Notes: generated by a model not told the origin, from the sequence alone. A DNA stretch of 64,000 nt from Methylocystis sp. ATCC 49242 (GCF_000188155.2 NZ_KE124774.1:2982356-3046355); one strand, 5' to 3'; shown: positions 19,048-28,501, numbered from the stretch's first letter. Numbers and translations are program-made.

Positions 19048-19278
19048 ATGCCCATGCCCGCCGCCGAGATCGAACGGCTGATCAAGCAGGCCCTGCCTGA
19101 CGCCACCGTCGAACTGACCGCGCTCGCCGACGACAACGACCATTGGGCGGCGACCGTCGTCTCGGAATCCTTTCGCGGCCTCTCCCGCGTGAAACAGCAC
19201 CAGCTCGTCAACGCCGCCTTCGGCGCGCGGCTCGGCACGGAATTGCATGCGCTCGCGCTGACGACGCGCACGCCTTGA
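19048..19278 (+). CDS. BolA family protein
   Basis: A 76-residue stand-alone BolA domain, nearer the IbaG/BolA2 type in length. Visible features are MPAAEIERLIKQALPDA, the HWAATVVSESFRGLSRVKQHQLV segment with the conserved His in KQHQLV, and a short C-terminal strand. BolA proteins form [2Fe-2S]-bridged complexes with CGFS monothiol glutaredoxins. The next gene, 49 bp downstream, encodes such a glutaredoxin, which supports a shared iron-sulfur role. Both follow purL, a common order in Rhizobiales. Confidence 0.95.
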   Translation: MPMPAAEIERLIKQALPDATVELTALADDNDHWAATVVSESFRGLSRVKQHQLVNAAFGARLGTELHALALTTRTP

Positions 19279-19327
19279 AAATCTTGCAACGGCGGCGCCT
19301 TGAACGCCGCATGAAAAGGGTAGCCAA

Positions 19328-19672
19328 ATGTCCGACGACGTAAACAGCCGCATCAAGAGCGAGATCGAATCCTCCGACGTGGTGCTGTTCATGAAAGGCA
19401 CGCCACAGGCGCCGCAATGCGGCTTCTCCATGCAGGTGGTCCAGATTCTCAATCACCTCGGCGTGCCCTACAAGGCCATCAATGTGCTGGCCGACGGCGC
19501 GATCCGCGAAGGGATCAAGGCCTATTCCAACTGGCCGACCATTCCGCAGCTCTATGTGAAAAACGAATTCATCGGCGGCTGCGACATCACCCGCGAGATG
19601 TTCCAGTCCGGCGAACTCGTCGCGCTCCTCGACAAGGAAGGCGTGCCGCACGCGCAGGCCGCCAAGGCGTAA
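19328..19672 (+). CDS. grxD: monothiol glutaredoxin (CGFS type)
   Basis: A 114-residue Grx4/GrxD-type protein. The active motif CGFS has Cys31, preceded by KGTPQAPQ and followed by an FSMQVVQ helix. [19 protein letters not shown] is the glutathione-binding region. These proteins carry [2Fe-2S] clusters with glutathione and partner BolA. The bolA-grxD pair is probably co-transcribed with purL and ended by the hairpin at 19729-19763. Confidence 0.97.
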   Translation: MSDDVNSRIKSEIESSDVVLFMKGTPQAPQCGFSMQVVQILNHLGVPYKAINVLADGAIREGIKAYSNWPTIPQLYVKNEFIGGCDITREMFQSGELVALLDKEGVPHAQAAKA

Positions 19673-19728
19673 GAACTGAAAAGGCGCGAACGGCGGTTCC
19701 GCTTCGCTCGACATAGAAAAGAGACGTC

Positions 19729-19763
19729 ATGCGCGTCGCCCCCGGGCGGCGCGCATTTGCTTT
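19729..19763 (+). terminator. probable terminator after grxD
   Basis: A 13-base arm pair (19729-19741 with 19744-19756) with one G-U pair and a T-rich tail (TTTGCTTTC). The loop must open a few innermost pairs. It lies 57 bp after grxD. Confidence 0.6.
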
Positions 19764-19963
19764 CTGGAGGGCCCCTCGAGACGCGCATCGCCGCCTCGCG
19801 CGCCTATGCTGCGCCTGCACACACCCGTTGAGAGGGGGGGAGGACAATACACTTTTTTATGACAGTCATATGAACCACAATCTGTTTCACGGGCGCCGGG
19901 ACGAACGGCCTTGCCGAGGCCGGGGAGCCCCGCAGAGCGGACGCCGCGCAGATGGAGAAAGCG

Positions 19964-20212
19964 ATGTCATTGAAACTCGTATTCACCGCCGCAACCCTGG
20001 GCCTCGTTCTGTCGGCGGGATCGGCCTTCGCCTATGATCGTTACTATGACTCCAGGCAGGTTTGGGGCGACGCCGTGCAGGAGCACCATTACAATGACGC
20101 GATCAGCGCCTCGCCGAGCGACGTGATGCGCCAGCGTCCGCGACATGTTTACCGCCCGGCGATGTCCCCGCACGATCCGAGGGGCATCATCGTGCTCGAG
20201 GGCGCCCAATAG
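19964..20212 (+). CDS. small secreted hypothetical protein
   Basis: An 82-residue protein with a clear signal peptide (LKLVFTAATLGLVLSAGSAFA). The mature part is about 60 residues, rich in Tyr, Asp, His and Arg near its start (YDRYYDSRQVWGD) and ending in HDPRGIIVLEGAQ. An ATG at 19952 is in frame, but the GGAGAAA overlapping it is a good ribosome-binding site for the ATG at 19964. No domain is recognised. A terminator at 20299 follows. The 290-bp gap before it holds the grxD terminator and an unassigned promoter region. Confidence 0.7.
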   Translation: MSLKLVFTAATLGLVLSAGSAFAYDRYYDSRQVWGDAVQEHHYNDAISASPSDVMRQRPRHVYRPAMSPHDPRGIIVLEGAQ

Positions 20213-20298
20213 CGCCGCTCCCGCGTCATCTCCTGTCGCGCGCTCGAAGAAACCGCGCGTGATTTCCCGAGCGCGCTCCAGTAAGCGTTTCGGGTCAG

Positions 20299-20328
20299 AG
20301 GCCCCGACGCCGGAGTCGGGGCCTTTTT
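20299..20328 (+). terminator. rho-independent terminator
   Basis: AGGCCCCGAC (20299-20308) pairs with GTCGGGGCCT (20315-20324), six-base loop, followed by a T run. It ends the transcript of the small secreted gene. Confidence 0.9.
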
Positions 20329-20474
20329 GTATCCACTCGTGCATGGAAAGGGTCGCTCGCTACAACCAGTTGGCAAACAGGCGAAAAAATTTTTCTTGTG
20401 CAGCGCAATAGAAAATCGGGATTTGCGCCACCGAGCTATCCCCTGCCTGTCGCAGATGATGGATCGTCCTGGAA

Positions 20475-20744
20475 ATGAGAATGAGCCGACAAATCCGATT
20501 CGCGGTTCTCGCCGTGCTCGCTCTGGGCATGTCGGCCGAGGCGAGGGGCGCGGATTGGGGCCCCGACCGCAGCGCACTTCAGGGGAGCGTCGCGGCGCGC
20601 CGAGCGCCGGTTCGCCGGCCGCATTACAGCGCACGCCGCCCGATAATCCGGGAGAAGCCGCCCGAAGAGCGGGCTTTCACCATCGAAAATCTCCTTTTCC
20701 CGAATTCCCCGATCCGCGGCGTCGTGCGCGAGGGCGCGATGTAG
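20475..20744 (+). CDS. small secreted hypothetical protein
   Basis: An 89-residue protein with a signal peptide (FAVLAVLALGMSAEARG, cleavage near residue 25) and a basic mature part with several Arg-Arg and Arg-Pro pairs, ending FPNSPIRGVVREGAM. A second ATG two codons later is an equal start candidate. No known domain. The stop is 55 bp before the M48 protease start, so it may be the first gene of the protease-pdxA-rsmA operon. The C-terminal PIRGVVREGA loosely resembles the PRGIIVLEGA end of the small secreted protein at 19964. Confidence 0.65.
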   Translation: MRMSRQIRFAVLAVLALGMSAEARGADWGPDRSALQGSVAARRAPVRRPHYSARRPIIREKPPEERAFTIENLLFPNSPIRGVVREGAM

Positions 20745-20799
20745 GGCCGCGCCCGGCGCAATGTTTGATTTCATCGCCGCCATGAGCCAGTGTCGCGCC

Positions 20800-22203
20800 A
20801 TGACGACGATTTTTCGCCATGGCTTGCGCAGGGGGGTTCTCGGGGCGCTGAGCCTTTTGCTCGTCGCGCCGGCCCATGCGCAGGACGCGCCGAAAGTCTC
20901 CATCATCCGCGACGCCGAGATCGAGCAATTGCTGCGCGAATACACCGCGCCGATCTTCAAGGCGGCGGGCATTCATTCCGGCGCGGCCAAGATCATCATC
21001 GTCGGCGACAAGAGCTTCAACGCCTTCGTCGCCGACGGGCAGAAGATCTTCATCAACACCGGCGCCCTCGTGGAAGCGAAGACGCCGAACGAGATCATCG
21101 GCGTTCTTGCGCATGAGGCCGGCCATATCGCCGGCGGCCATCTCGTGCGCGGACGGCAGGAGCTCGCGCGCGCCACCATTCTTTCCATCGCCGGCATGCT
21201 CGCCTCCGCCGGCGCCCTTTACGCCGCCACGACGAGCGGCGCCGCGGGCCGGCGGCAGGGCAATCTCGGCGTCGATTCCGCCGGCATGGCCGGCATCATG
21301 CTCGGGCCGCAGGAGGCGGTGAAGCGCTCGCTTCTCTCCTACCAGCGCAGCGAGGAGCAGGCCGCCGACCGCGCGGCCGTGAAATTCCTCACCGCCACGC
21401 ATCAATCGGCGAAAGGCATGCTCACCGTCTTCGAACGCTTCGCCAATGAGGCGATGTTCAAGTCGCAAACGATCGATCCCTATCTCTTGTCGCATCCCTT
21501 GCCGACCGAGCGCATCTCGAATCTCGAGGCGGCGGCGAAGGACTCGCCCTATTTCGACGCGGTGGATTCTCCCGCGCTGCAGGCCCGCCACGATCTCATG
21601 CGCGCCAAGCTCGTCGGCTTCATGGGCGACGCCGGCGACGCCGCGCGGCGCTACATGTCGGACAATTCCATCGCCGGCCATTACGCGCGCGCCATCGCCG
21701 ACAACAAGGCCGGGCGGCTGGAGCAGGCGCTCGCCGGGGCGGACGCGCTCATCAAGGCGCAGCCGAAAAATCCTTATTTCTGGGAGCTGAAGGGACAGTT
21801 TCTGCTCGAGGCCGCGCGCGCCGAAGAGGCCATCGCGCCACTGCGAAAGGCTGCGGCGCTCGCGCCCGCCGCCGCGCCGATCAAGGCGCTGCTCGGACAT
21901 GCGCTCGTCGCGACGGAGAATCCCGCCTATACGGACGAAGCGATCCGCGTCCTCTACAACGCGACGCAGCGCGACGAGGATTCGCCGGAAGCGTGGGAAT
22001 ATCTGTCCATGGCCTATTATCGCAAGGGCGACGAGGCGAAAGCGCAGCTCGCGGCCGCCGAAGGCCTCTTCGTCGCCGGCAAATATGTCGAGGCGCGCAC
22101 CCAGGCCACGCGCGCGAAGGCCAAATTCAGGGAAGGCTCGCAGGGCTGGCTGCGCGCCGACGACATTCTCAACTATCGCCCGCCGGGCTCGACCGACGAA
22201 TGA
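20800..22203 (+). CDS. periplasmic M48 metalloprotease with TPR-like C-terminus (BepA-like)
   Basis: A 467-residue secreted zinc protease. The signal peptide ends at about APAHAQ. The catalytic motif HEAGH (HExxH) is near residue 106, and EEQAAD supplies the third zinc ligand further on. A C-terminal half of Ala-rich tandem helices (AGRLEQALAGADALI..., EAIAPLRKAAALAP...) looks like TPR repeats, the layout of BepA/YfgC, which degrades or assists stalled outer-membrane proteins. The ATG at 20800 is preferred because it begins the signal peptide; an ATG at 20761 would add 13 residues. pdxA overlaps its stop by 4 bp. Confidence 0.9.
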   Translation: MTTIFRHGLRRGVLGALSLLLVAPAHAQDAPKVSIIRDAEIEQLLREYTAPIFKAAGIHSGAAKIIIVGDKSFNAFVADGQKIFINTGALVEAKTPNEIIGVLAHEAGHIAGGHLVRGRQELARATILSIAGMLASAGALYAATTSGAAGRRQGNLGVDSAGMAGIMLGPQEAVKRSLLSYQRSEEQAADRAAVKFLTATHQSAKGMLTVFERFANEAMFKSQTIDPYLLSHPLPTERISNLEAAAKDSPYFDAVDSPALQARHDLMRAKLVGFMGDAGDAARRYMSDNSIAGHYARAIADNKAGRLEQALAGADALIKAQPKNPYFWELKGQFLLEAARAEEAIAPLRKAAALAPAAAPIKALLGHALVATENPAYTDEAIRVLYNATQRDEDSPEAWEYLSMAYYRKGDEAKAQLAAAEGLFVAGKYVEARTQATRAKAKFREGSQGWLRADDILNYRPPGSTDE

Positions 22204-23204
22204 CGATGACGAAGCTTCCGCTCGCGCTCACGCAGGGCGATCCTTCCGGCGTCGGGCCGGAGCTGGCGCTCAAGGCTTACGCGTCGCGTCACGCGCGCAA
22301 TCTGCCGCCCTTCTTCCTGATCGCCGATCCGGCTCATATTGCGCGCATCGCGCATGAACTGTCGCTCGACGTCGCGATCGAGGAGACGGGGCCGTCAGAG
22401 GCATGCAAGATATTTTCTCGCGCGCTTCCCGTCGCGCCGATCGGCTGCAATGTGCGCGGCGTCGCCGGCGCGCCCGATCCACAGGACGCGCGCGCGACGA
22501 TTCTTTCCATCGAACGCGCGGTGGAATATGTCGTCGAAGGCGAAGCGCGCGCCGTCGTCACCAATCCGATTGCAAAGTCGGTGCTCTACGCCGCAGGTTT
22601 TTCGCATCCCGGTCATACGGAATTTCTGGGCGAACTCGCGCGGCGTCATTACGGCGGCGATTACCGCGCGGTCATGATGCTCTGGGCGGAAGAACTCGCC
22701 GTCGTGCCGATCACGATTCACATTCCGCTTGCAGAGGCGCCGAAGCGGCTGACGCGCGCGCTCATCGTCGAAACGGGCGAGATCGTCGCGCGCGACATGC
22801 GCGCGCGATTCGACATTGCAAATCCGCGTCTCGCCTTCGCGGGGATCAATCCGCATGCGGGTGAAGATGGCGCGCTCGGCCGCGAGGAGATCGATACGAT
22901 CGCGCCCGCGATCGCGGAACTGCGCGCGAAGGGAATCGACGCGACGGGCCCCTATCCCGCCGACACGATGTTTCACGCGAGCGCGCGGAAAAAATACGAC
23001 GTCGCGCTTTGCCCGACGCATGATCAGGCGCTGATCCCGATCAAGACGCTCGCCTTCGATCGCGGCGTAAACGTCACGCTGGGCCTTCCCTTCGTGCGCA
23101 CGTCGCCCGATCACGGAACGGCCTTCGATATTGCCGGAAAGGGCGTGGCGGACGCGACGAGTCTCATCGAGGCAATCAGGCTTGCCGGGCGGATGGCGTC
23201 GTGA
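22200..23204 (+). CDS. pdxA: 4-hydroxythreonine-4-phosphate dehydrogenase
   Basis: A 334-residue PLP-biosynthesis dehydrogenase that oxidises 4-phosphohydroxy-L-threonine. It begins [20 protein letters not shown], the family signature. [22 protein letters not shown] carries metal-binding His, and [17 protein letters not shown] and PYPADTMFH follow in family order, then [18 protein letters not shown]. The ATG overlaps the protease stop (ATGA), and the pdxA stop overlaps the GTG start of rsmA (GTGA), so three genes are tightly coupled. In many relatives surA precedes pdxA; here the M48 protease occupies that slot. Confidence 0.96.
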   Translation: MTMTKLPLALTQGDPSGVGPELALKAYASRHARNLPPFFLIADPAHIARIAHELSLDVAIEETGPSEACKIFSRALPVAPIGCNVRGVAGAPDPQDARATILSIERAVEYVVEGEARAVVTNPIAKSVLYAAGFSHPGHTEFLGELARRHYGGDYRAVMMLWAEELAVVPITIHIPLAEAPKRLTRALIVETGEIVARDMRARFDIANPRLAFAGINPHAGEDGALGREEIDTIAPAIAELRAKGIDATGPYPADTMFHASARKKYDVALCPTHDQALIPIKTLAFDRGVNVTLGLPFVRTSPDHGTAFDIAGKGVADATSLIEAIRLAGRMAS

Positions 23205-24103
23205 GCGACGCGCTTCCTCCGCTGCGCGACGTCGTCGCTCGCCACGGACTCGACGCGAAGAAGACACTCGGCCAGAATTTCCTCTTCGATCTCAATCTCA
23301 CCGCGCGCATCGCCCGCGCCGCCGGGCCTTTCACGCATGCTGCCGAAAAGTCGTCAGACTTTTCGGACAAGAGCATGCATGACGAAACGGCGACGACAGT
23401 CGTTGAAATCGGCCCCGGCCCCGGCGGCCTGACGCGCGCATTGCTGGCGCAGGGCGCGCGCGTCATCGCTGTCGAGCGCGACGCGCGCTGCCTGCCGGCG
23501 CTCGCGGAAATCGCCGCCCATTATCCCGGCCGACTCACGGTCGTCGAGGGCGACGCGCTCGAAATCGACGCGGCCGAACTCGTGCGCGCGCATGGCGCAG
23601 GCGGGCCGGCGCGAATCTGCGCCAATCTTCCCTACAATGTCGCGACCGCCCTGCTCACCCGCTGGATCGAGGCCGAGCCATGGCCCTCGGTCTTCGACCG
23701 TTATGTGCTGATGTTCCAGAAGGAGGTCGCGCTGCGCATCGTCGCGACGCCGGCTCAGCGCGCCGATTACGGGCGCCTCGCCGTGCTCTGCGGCTGGCGC
23801 ACGAAGGCGCGCATACTTTTCGACGTGTCGCCCGCCGCCTTCACGCCGCCGCCGAAGGTCACGTCGTCCGTCGTGGAGCTCGTCCCCAATCCGTCGCCGC
23901 TCGCCTGTGACCCGCGCGCCCTGTTTCGCGTCACGCAGGCGGCTTTCGGGCAGCGCCGCAAGATGCTGCGCCAAAGCCTCAGAACGCTCGGCGTCGACGC
24001 GAGCGCCCTGCTGGCGGCGGCGGGGATCGAGGAGACCAAGCGGGCGGAAGAGATCGACGTCCCCGGTTTCGTGGCGCTGGCCAATGCGCTCGCGTCTCAC
24101 TGA
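23201..24103 (+). CDS. rsmA: 16S rRNA (A1518/A1519) dimethyltransferase with in-frame insertion
   Basis: A 300-residue KsgA/RsmA that dimethylates two adjacent adenines in the 3' end of 16S r[17 protein letters not shown] is the N-terminal signature, [16 protein letters not shown] is SAM motif [14 protein letters not shown] is the NLPY catalytic motif, and the C-terminus has [13 protein letters not shown]. Between residue 43 and motif I there are about 20 extra residues compared with relatives; residues 45-60 are encoded by a 44-bp palindromic element (23335-23378). The insert lies between the first helix and motif I, where a loop may tolerate it. The 3' end overlaps DUF488 by 7 bp tail to tail. 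Confidence 0.95.
   Translation: MSDALPPLRDVVARHGLDAKKTLGQNFLFDLNLTARIARAAGPFTHAAEKSSDFSDKSMHDETATTVVEIGPGPGGLTRALLAQGARVIAVERDARCLPALAEIAAHYPGRLTVVEGDALEIDAAELVRAHGAGGPARICANLPYNVATALLTRWIEAEPWPSVFDRYVLMFQKEVALRIVATPAQRADYGRLAVLCGWRTKARILFDVSPAAFTPPPKVTSSVVELVPNPSPLACDPRALFRVTQAAFGQRRKMLRQSLRTLGVDASALLAAAGIEETKRAEEIDVPGFVALANALASH
23335..23378. repeat. palindromic element inserted in rsmA
   Basis: Nested inverted repeat: outer arms GCATGCT (23335-23341) and AGCATGC (23372-23378), inner arms CCGAAAAGTC (23343-23352) and GACTTTTCGG (23357-23366) around GTCA. All arms are perfect. The layout resembles short intergenic palindromes dispersed in many Rhizobiales genomes (from memory, not searched), but here it is translated. 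Confidence 0.85.
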
Positions 24104-24456
24104 CGCTCGCGCAGAAACTCCCGCAGCGCCTGCGCATTGTTCATCGCCTCGTCGCGGGCGGCGTAGAGGAGGGTGATGCGTATCTTGCCGACGAGCGCCT
24201 CCAGCGCCTCGAGCTGCTCCCGAGCTTCCGGCGACATCAGCTCTTCGCGAAAACGGGACCGGAATTCAGCCCAGCGGTCGGGGCGATGGCCGAACCATCG
24301 CCGCAGCTCATGACTTGGCGCGAGATGTCGCGCCCAAAGATCGATCGCGGCGTCTTCCTTCTTCAGCCCGCGCGGCCACAGGCGATCGACGAGCACGCGG
24401 GCGCCGTCCTCCGGCTCGGGAGGCTCATAGACGCGCTTGATGAAAAAACCCGGCAT
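24097..24456 (-). CDS. DUF488 family protein
   Basis: A 119-residue DUF488 protein. Its family motif [21 protein letters not shown] is at about residues 21-41, followed by [21 protein letters not shown]. The C-terminal [18 protein letters not shown] segment is also typical. Function is unknown; family members are small cytosolic proteins sometimes linked to nucleic-acid or stress contexts. It converges on rsmA with a 7-bp overlap and lies just downstream of gmk. Confidence 0.92.
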   Translation of the reverse strand: MPGFFIKRVYEPPEPEDGARVLVDRLWPRGLKKEDAAIDLWARHLAPSHELRRWFGHRPDRWAEFRSRFREELMSPEAREQLEALEALVGKIRITLLYAARDEAMNNAQALREFLRERQ

Positions 24457-24496
24457 GAAACCGAGATAGCGCGGCCGCGCGGAGCGGGAAGCCTCT

Positions 24497-25153
24497 CTAT
24501 TCGCTCAGCAATTTTTCGACGAATTCCTCAATGCCGCGCTCGCGCCGCGGCCGCCTCTGGCGCTCGGCGCGCAGGATCGCGATCAGATCGTCGAAGGAGC
24601 GCTGGAGGTCGTCGTTGACGATGACATAGTCGTAATCCTTCCAGCGCGCGATCTCCTTGCGGGCGTTCTCGAGCCTGCGTTCGATCACCTCGCGGGAGTC
24701 TTCCGCCCGCCGCTCCAGCCGCGCGCGCAGCTCCTTCATCGACGGCGGCAGGATGAAGACGGTGACCGTATCCGCGCCCATCTTCTCGCGCACCTGGCGC
24801 GTGCCCTGATAGTCGATGTCGAAAAGGCAGTCGCGCCCCTGCGCGAGGATCGCCTCCACCGGCGCGCGCGGCGTCCCGTAGAAATTGCCATGCACCTCGG
24901 CCCATTCCAGCAATTCGCCGGCGTCGCGCATGGCGACGAACTGGCGCTCGCCGATGAAGCGATAATGGATGCCGTCCACCTCGCTCGTGCGGCGCGAGCG
25001 CGTCGTCACCGAGATCGACAGCGTGAGGTCTAGGTCGCGGTCCTGCAGCAGCATCCGCGTCAGCGTGGTCTTGCCGGCGCCCGAAGGAGAGGAAAGGATG
25101 AGAACGACGCCGCGGCGCAGCGGGAGATTGGTGTCCATATCGACGATTGTCAC
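24497..25153 (-). CDS. gmk: guanylate kinase
   Basis: A 218-residue GMP kinase. The P-loop SSPSGAGKTT is near residues 21-30. GMP-binding features are SVTTRSRRTSEVDGIHYRF and EWAEVHGNFYGTP, and the DIDYQGTRQVREKM segment follows. The GTG at 25153 or the in-frame ATG at 25138 could start translation; neither has a strong ribosome-binding site. It lies downstream of yicC on the same strand, a widespread pairing. Confidence 0.97.
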   Translation of the reverse strand: MTIVDMDTNLPLRRGVVLILSSPSGAGKTTLTRMLLQDRDLDLTLSISVTTRSRRTSEVDGIHYRFIGERQFVAMRDAGELLEWAEVHGNFYGTPRAPVEAILAQGRDCLFDIDYQGTRQVREKMGADTVTVFILPPSMKELRARLERRAEDSREVIERRLENARKEIARWKDYDYVIVNDDLQRSFDDLIAILRAERQRRPRRERGIEEFVEKLLSE

Positions 25154-25210
25154 GAGGGAAGGTTCCCGGCAATAGGCAATCGGCGGCCGCCTGACAACCG
25201 CTGCGCGCCG

Positions 25211-26098
25211 TTACTCGATGTTTTGCACTTGCTCGCGCAACTGCTCCACCTCGATCTTCATTTCGAGGCCGATCGTCGTCAGTGACGAATCATTGGACTT
25301 GGCGCACAGCGTATTCGATTCGCGGCCGAGCTCCTGCGACAGGAAGTCGAGCCGCCGGCCGATGGGGCCGCCCTCGGCGATGAGGCGGCGGGCGCTTTCG
25401 ACATGGGCCTTTAGCCGGTCGAGCTCCTCGCGAATATCGGCCTTCACGGCGATGAGCACCGCCTCCTGATGCAGCCGGGCGGGATCGAGCCCCTCGGCGC
25501 TCTCCATCAGCCGCGCGACCTGCTGGGCGAGCCTTTCGCGGATCGCCTCGGGCTGGCGGGCGGGCAGGGCGTCGGCTTCCGCGGAGAGCGTCCCGATCCG
25601 CGCCAGACGATCGCCGAGCGTCTTCGCGAGCGCCGCGCCCTCCATGTGTCGCGAGGCGACCAGCGCGTCCAGCGCGCCTTCGAGGGAGGCGAGAATGGCG
25701 GCGTCGAGCGCCGCGCGCTGGGCCTCGTCGTCCTGCGGCTCCACGACCTCAATGACGCCGCGGACGTTGAGCAGTCCGTCGAGCGAGGCGGGGCCGAGAT
25801 TGGGGTGGAGGGGCACGTCGTCGAGCGCGGCGAGCAGACGGTCGAGCGCGGCGCGATTGACGCGCACAGCGGCTTCCTCATCTGCGCGTTTGGCGGTGAG
25901 ACTGGCGAAGATGGAGCCGCGCGCGAGGCGGGCGGAGATGGCGGCGCGGGCCTTGATTTCAACGGCGTCGAAAGTCGGCGGAACCCGCAGCCGCAGGTCG
26001 AGCCCCTTGGAATTGACGCTTTTCAGCTCCCACGCATAGGACCAGGGCCCGAGGCTTCCCTGCGCGCGGGCGAATCCGGTCATGCTGGCGACTGTCAT
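25211..26098 (-). CDS. YicC/YloC family endoribonuclease
   Basis: A 295-residue YicC family protein. It begins SMTGFARAQGSLGPWSYAWELKSVN..., the conserved N-terminal signature including the ELKSVNSKGLDLRLR strand. The C-terminal DUF1732 part contains KADIREELDRLKAHV and GRRLDFLSQELGRESNTLCAKS, ending in a coiled-coil-like tail. Escherichia coli YicC is an RNA-cleaving enzyme linked to small-RNA turnover. It lies between mltG and gmk with a 34-bp gap to mltG. Confidence 0.95.
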   Translation of the reverse strand: MTVASMTGFARAQGSLGPWSYAWELKSVNSKGLDLRLRVPPTFDAVEIKARAAISARLARGSIFASLTAKRADEEAAVRVNRAALDRLLAALDDVPLHPNLGPASLDGLLNVRGVIEVVEPQDDEAQRAALDAAILASLEGALDALVASRHMEGAALAKTLGDRLARIGTLSAEADALPARQPEAIRERLAQQVARLMESAEGLDPARLHQEAVLIAVKADIREELDRLKAHVESARRLIAEGGPIGRRLDFLSQELGRESNTLCAKSNDSSLTTIGLEMKIEVEQLREQVQNIE

Positions 26099-26132
26099 CG
26101 GGACTCCGGGGCGGCGGGCGACGCTCTTTCGC

Positions 26133-28319
26133 TTATCGGAAACTGGCGCTCGCGGGAACGGTCTTGGCGGAGGTCAGATCCCAGCTCTTGTCGCGCAGCG
26201 GATCGAGCGCGGTGCCTTCTGAAGCGTCGAATGCGCGCGGCCGCGCCCGCTGCGGGGCAGGGGCGAGAGCGATGGGCGCCTCGGCGGTCTGAGTCGCGGG
26301 GGCGGCGTCTTCCGGCGAAACCTTCTCGCCCAGCGCCTCGCGGGGCAGTTCGTCCGAGCCGGCCGAGAGGCCGAGTCTCGCGGCGCGGGCCTTCTGCTCG
26401 GCGCGGCGCGCGGGCGAGACCGGATAGGCGGCGATGTCGTCATCGGGCAGCGCGCGGCCATCGGCGCTTTCGCGCGCCATCATGTCGGGACCGAGCGGCC
26501 CGCCGTCTTCGCCCTCGGCTCCGGGAGCGGCGCCGGAGGCGAGCAGATCGGGATTGAAGCCGCCCGCCTGCGGCGTCTTCAGTTGCGCCGCTTCTTCCGT
26601 GAAGAAGGGGCGCGCCGGCCTCAGGGCCGCGAACTGGGCGCTCGCCGTTTCCGTGGGATCCTCGAGGCCACCGAGGAAGAAGAAGGCTCCTGCGGGGCCG
26701 TATTTTCCGAGGCGGTGCGTGGCTCCGTCGTCCGGGGCCATCGCCCTGCCGGGCGTGTAGTCGTCGTGGGCGCCCGCGACATCGACCAGACGCCCGATCG
26801 GCGCCTCGGTCCGCTTGTCGCTTTTCGGCGTTGCGGGAGGAACGGCGGCAGGAGCCGCCTTGTCGGCGTCGAGGCCGTTCTTCTCCTTTTGATCCTTCTC
26901 GATCTTTCGCCAGCTCTGGACGTTGCGCGAATGCTGGTCGAGAGATTCGGCGAAGACGTGGCCGCCCGTGCCGTCGGCGACGAAATAAAGGTCGCGGGTG
27001 TTGGCCGGATTGGCGGTCGCTTCCAGCGCGGCCTTGCCCGGATTGGCGATCGGGCCGGGCGGCAGGCCGTCAATGGCGTAGGTGTTGTAGGGCGTCCATT
27101 TCTCGATTTCGGAGCGCAGAATGCCGCGACCCAGGCTCGCCTTGCCGCCGACGAGGCCATAGACGATCGTCGGGTCGGACTGCAAACGCATGCCCTTGCG
27201 CAGCCGGTTCATGAAGACGGCGGCGACGCGCGGTCGCTCCTCGGTCTTGCCGGTCTCCTTCTCGACGATGGAGGCGAGGGTCACGAGTTCGAACGGCGTG
27301 CGCAGCGGCAGGTCCTTCGCGCGTTTCGCCCAAATGTGTTCGAGAAGCTTGCGCTGGTCCTCCTGCATCTTGGAGATCAGACGCGCGCGCGGAAAGCCGC
27401 GGGGGAACTTGTAGGTCTCCGGAAGCAGCGCGCCTTCCTTCGGCGTCTCGATGATGTCGCCCGCCAGCAGGTCCGACTCCCGCAGCCGCTGGGCGATCTG
27501 CTCGCTCGTCAGGCCCTCGGGGATGGTCAGGCTGTGCATCAGCACGCGACCGGCGACGAGTTCGTCGATGACCTCGCGAAGGCTGACCTTTTTCTTGAAG
27601 AGATATTCGCCCTGTTTCAGCTTCCCGCGCGCGCCCTCCACCATGGTCGCGAAATTCATCAGGCTCGGGCTGTCGATGACGCCTTCGCGTTCGAGCTGGG
27701 CGATCATCTCGATCACGTCGCTGCGCGGCGGAATATAGACGATCTTGTCCGCGGCGAGCGGGCCGGGCTCCTTCAGCTTGTGCATCACGGCGATGAAGCC
27801 GAAGGCGCCGGCGACCAGCGCGACGAGAAGGAAACTCAGGAAGCCGCTCGTCGCCGACAGCATGCCGTCGCGGCGCTTCTTTTTCTTTGGCGGCGGGGGC
27901 GGCGGCGGAGCCTGCGGCTGCAGGGTCTGGGCGCCGCTCTGCAGCGTGGCGCGGCGGCGGAAAAAGGAAGAGCCCTCGTCGGGCTTCGTTTCGGGCCTGG
28001 CGTCCACAACGATCGGCGGCGCTGCGGGCTTTGGCTCCGCCGCGGGTTTGGGCTCCGCCGCCTTGATCGGCTCCGGCGTTCTCGGCTCGGTCCGGGGCGC
28101 TTCGGCTTTGGCCGGTTCGTCTCCGGAGGCGTCAGCTTTGGGCGCTTCGGCCTTCGCCGCGGCTGCGGGCGTCGCGTCGGGGGCCTTCGCCTCCGGGGCC
28201 TTTGCGGCCGGCTGCGCGGCGGATTCGCTCGCCGGCTTTGGCGCGGCGGCGGCGTCTTTCGCCTCGGCCTGCGGTTCAGCCTTCGCCTTGTCGCCCGTAT
28301 CGTCGGTGTCGATCATCAT
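26133..28319 (-). CDS. mltG: endolytic murein transglycosylase MltG with long disordered extensions
   Basis: A 728-residue YceG/MltG enzyme that cuts nascent glycan strands and so sets their length. Residues 1 to about 135 form a low-complexity cytosolic region of Ala, Lys, Pro and Glu, followed by a proline run and Lys-rich KKKKRR before one membrane helix (GFLSFLLVALVAGAFGFIAVMH). The YceG domain follows; the catalytic Glu is in LASIVEKETG, and QSDPTIVYGL and YNTYAIDGLPPGPIANPG are conserved. About 230 C-terminal residues form another low-complexity tail. The usual family length is about 340-400. An in-frame TTG at 28334 is an alternative start. Confidence 0.94.
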   Translation of the reverse strand: MMIDTDDTGDKAKAEPQAEAKDAAAAPKPASESAAQPAAKAPEAKAPDATPAAAAKAEAPKADASGDEPAKAEAPRTEPRTPEPIKAAEPKPAAEPKPAAPPIVVDARPETKPDEGSSFFRRRATLQSGAQTLQPQAPPPPPPPKKKKRRDGMLSATSGFLSFLLVALVAGAFGFIAVMHKLKEPGPLAADKIVYIPPRSDVIEMIAQLEREGVIDSPSLMNFATMVEGARGKLKQGEYLFKKKVSLREVIDELVAGRVLMHSLTIPEGLTSEQIAQRLRESDLLAGDIIETPKEGALLPETYKFPRGFPRARLISKMQEDQRKLLEHIWAKRAKDLPLRTPFELVTLASIVEKETGKTEERPRVAAVFMNRLRKGMRLQSDPTIVYGLVGGKASLGRGILRSEIEKWTPYNTYAIDGLPPGPIANPGKAALEATANPANTRDLYFVADGTGGHVFAESLDQHSRNVQSWRKIEKDQKEKNGLDADKAAPAAVPPATPKSDKRTEAPIGRLVDVAGAHDDYTPGRAMAPDDGATHRLGKYGPAGAFFFLGGLEDPTETASAQFAALRPARPFFTEEAAQLKTPQAGGFNPDLLASGAAPGAEGEDGGPLGPDMMARESADGRALPDDDIAAYPVSPARRAEQKARAARLGLSAGSDELPREALGEKVSPEDAAPATQTAEAPIALAPAPQRARPRAFDASEGTALDPLRDKSWDLTSAKTVPASASFR

Positions 28320-28501
28320 GTCACGCCAATCCAACTCACCGCGCCGGGCGGAGAAATCTCGCGCAAGCGCTTGTCGCCGAATGACTTACACTATCGGTCA
28401 TTGTGGCGAATTCAGGAAAGCGGGAACATGGTTAACAGGCTAAAGCGCGAAGCGATACAATTTCGCTCGCGCTATCCCCATTTTGCTCGAAAGGTCGCGC
28501 C

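Noticed and set aside
19185-19197. A parS-like half site inside bolA
   Set aside because: Only the right half matches; the palindrome is not formed.
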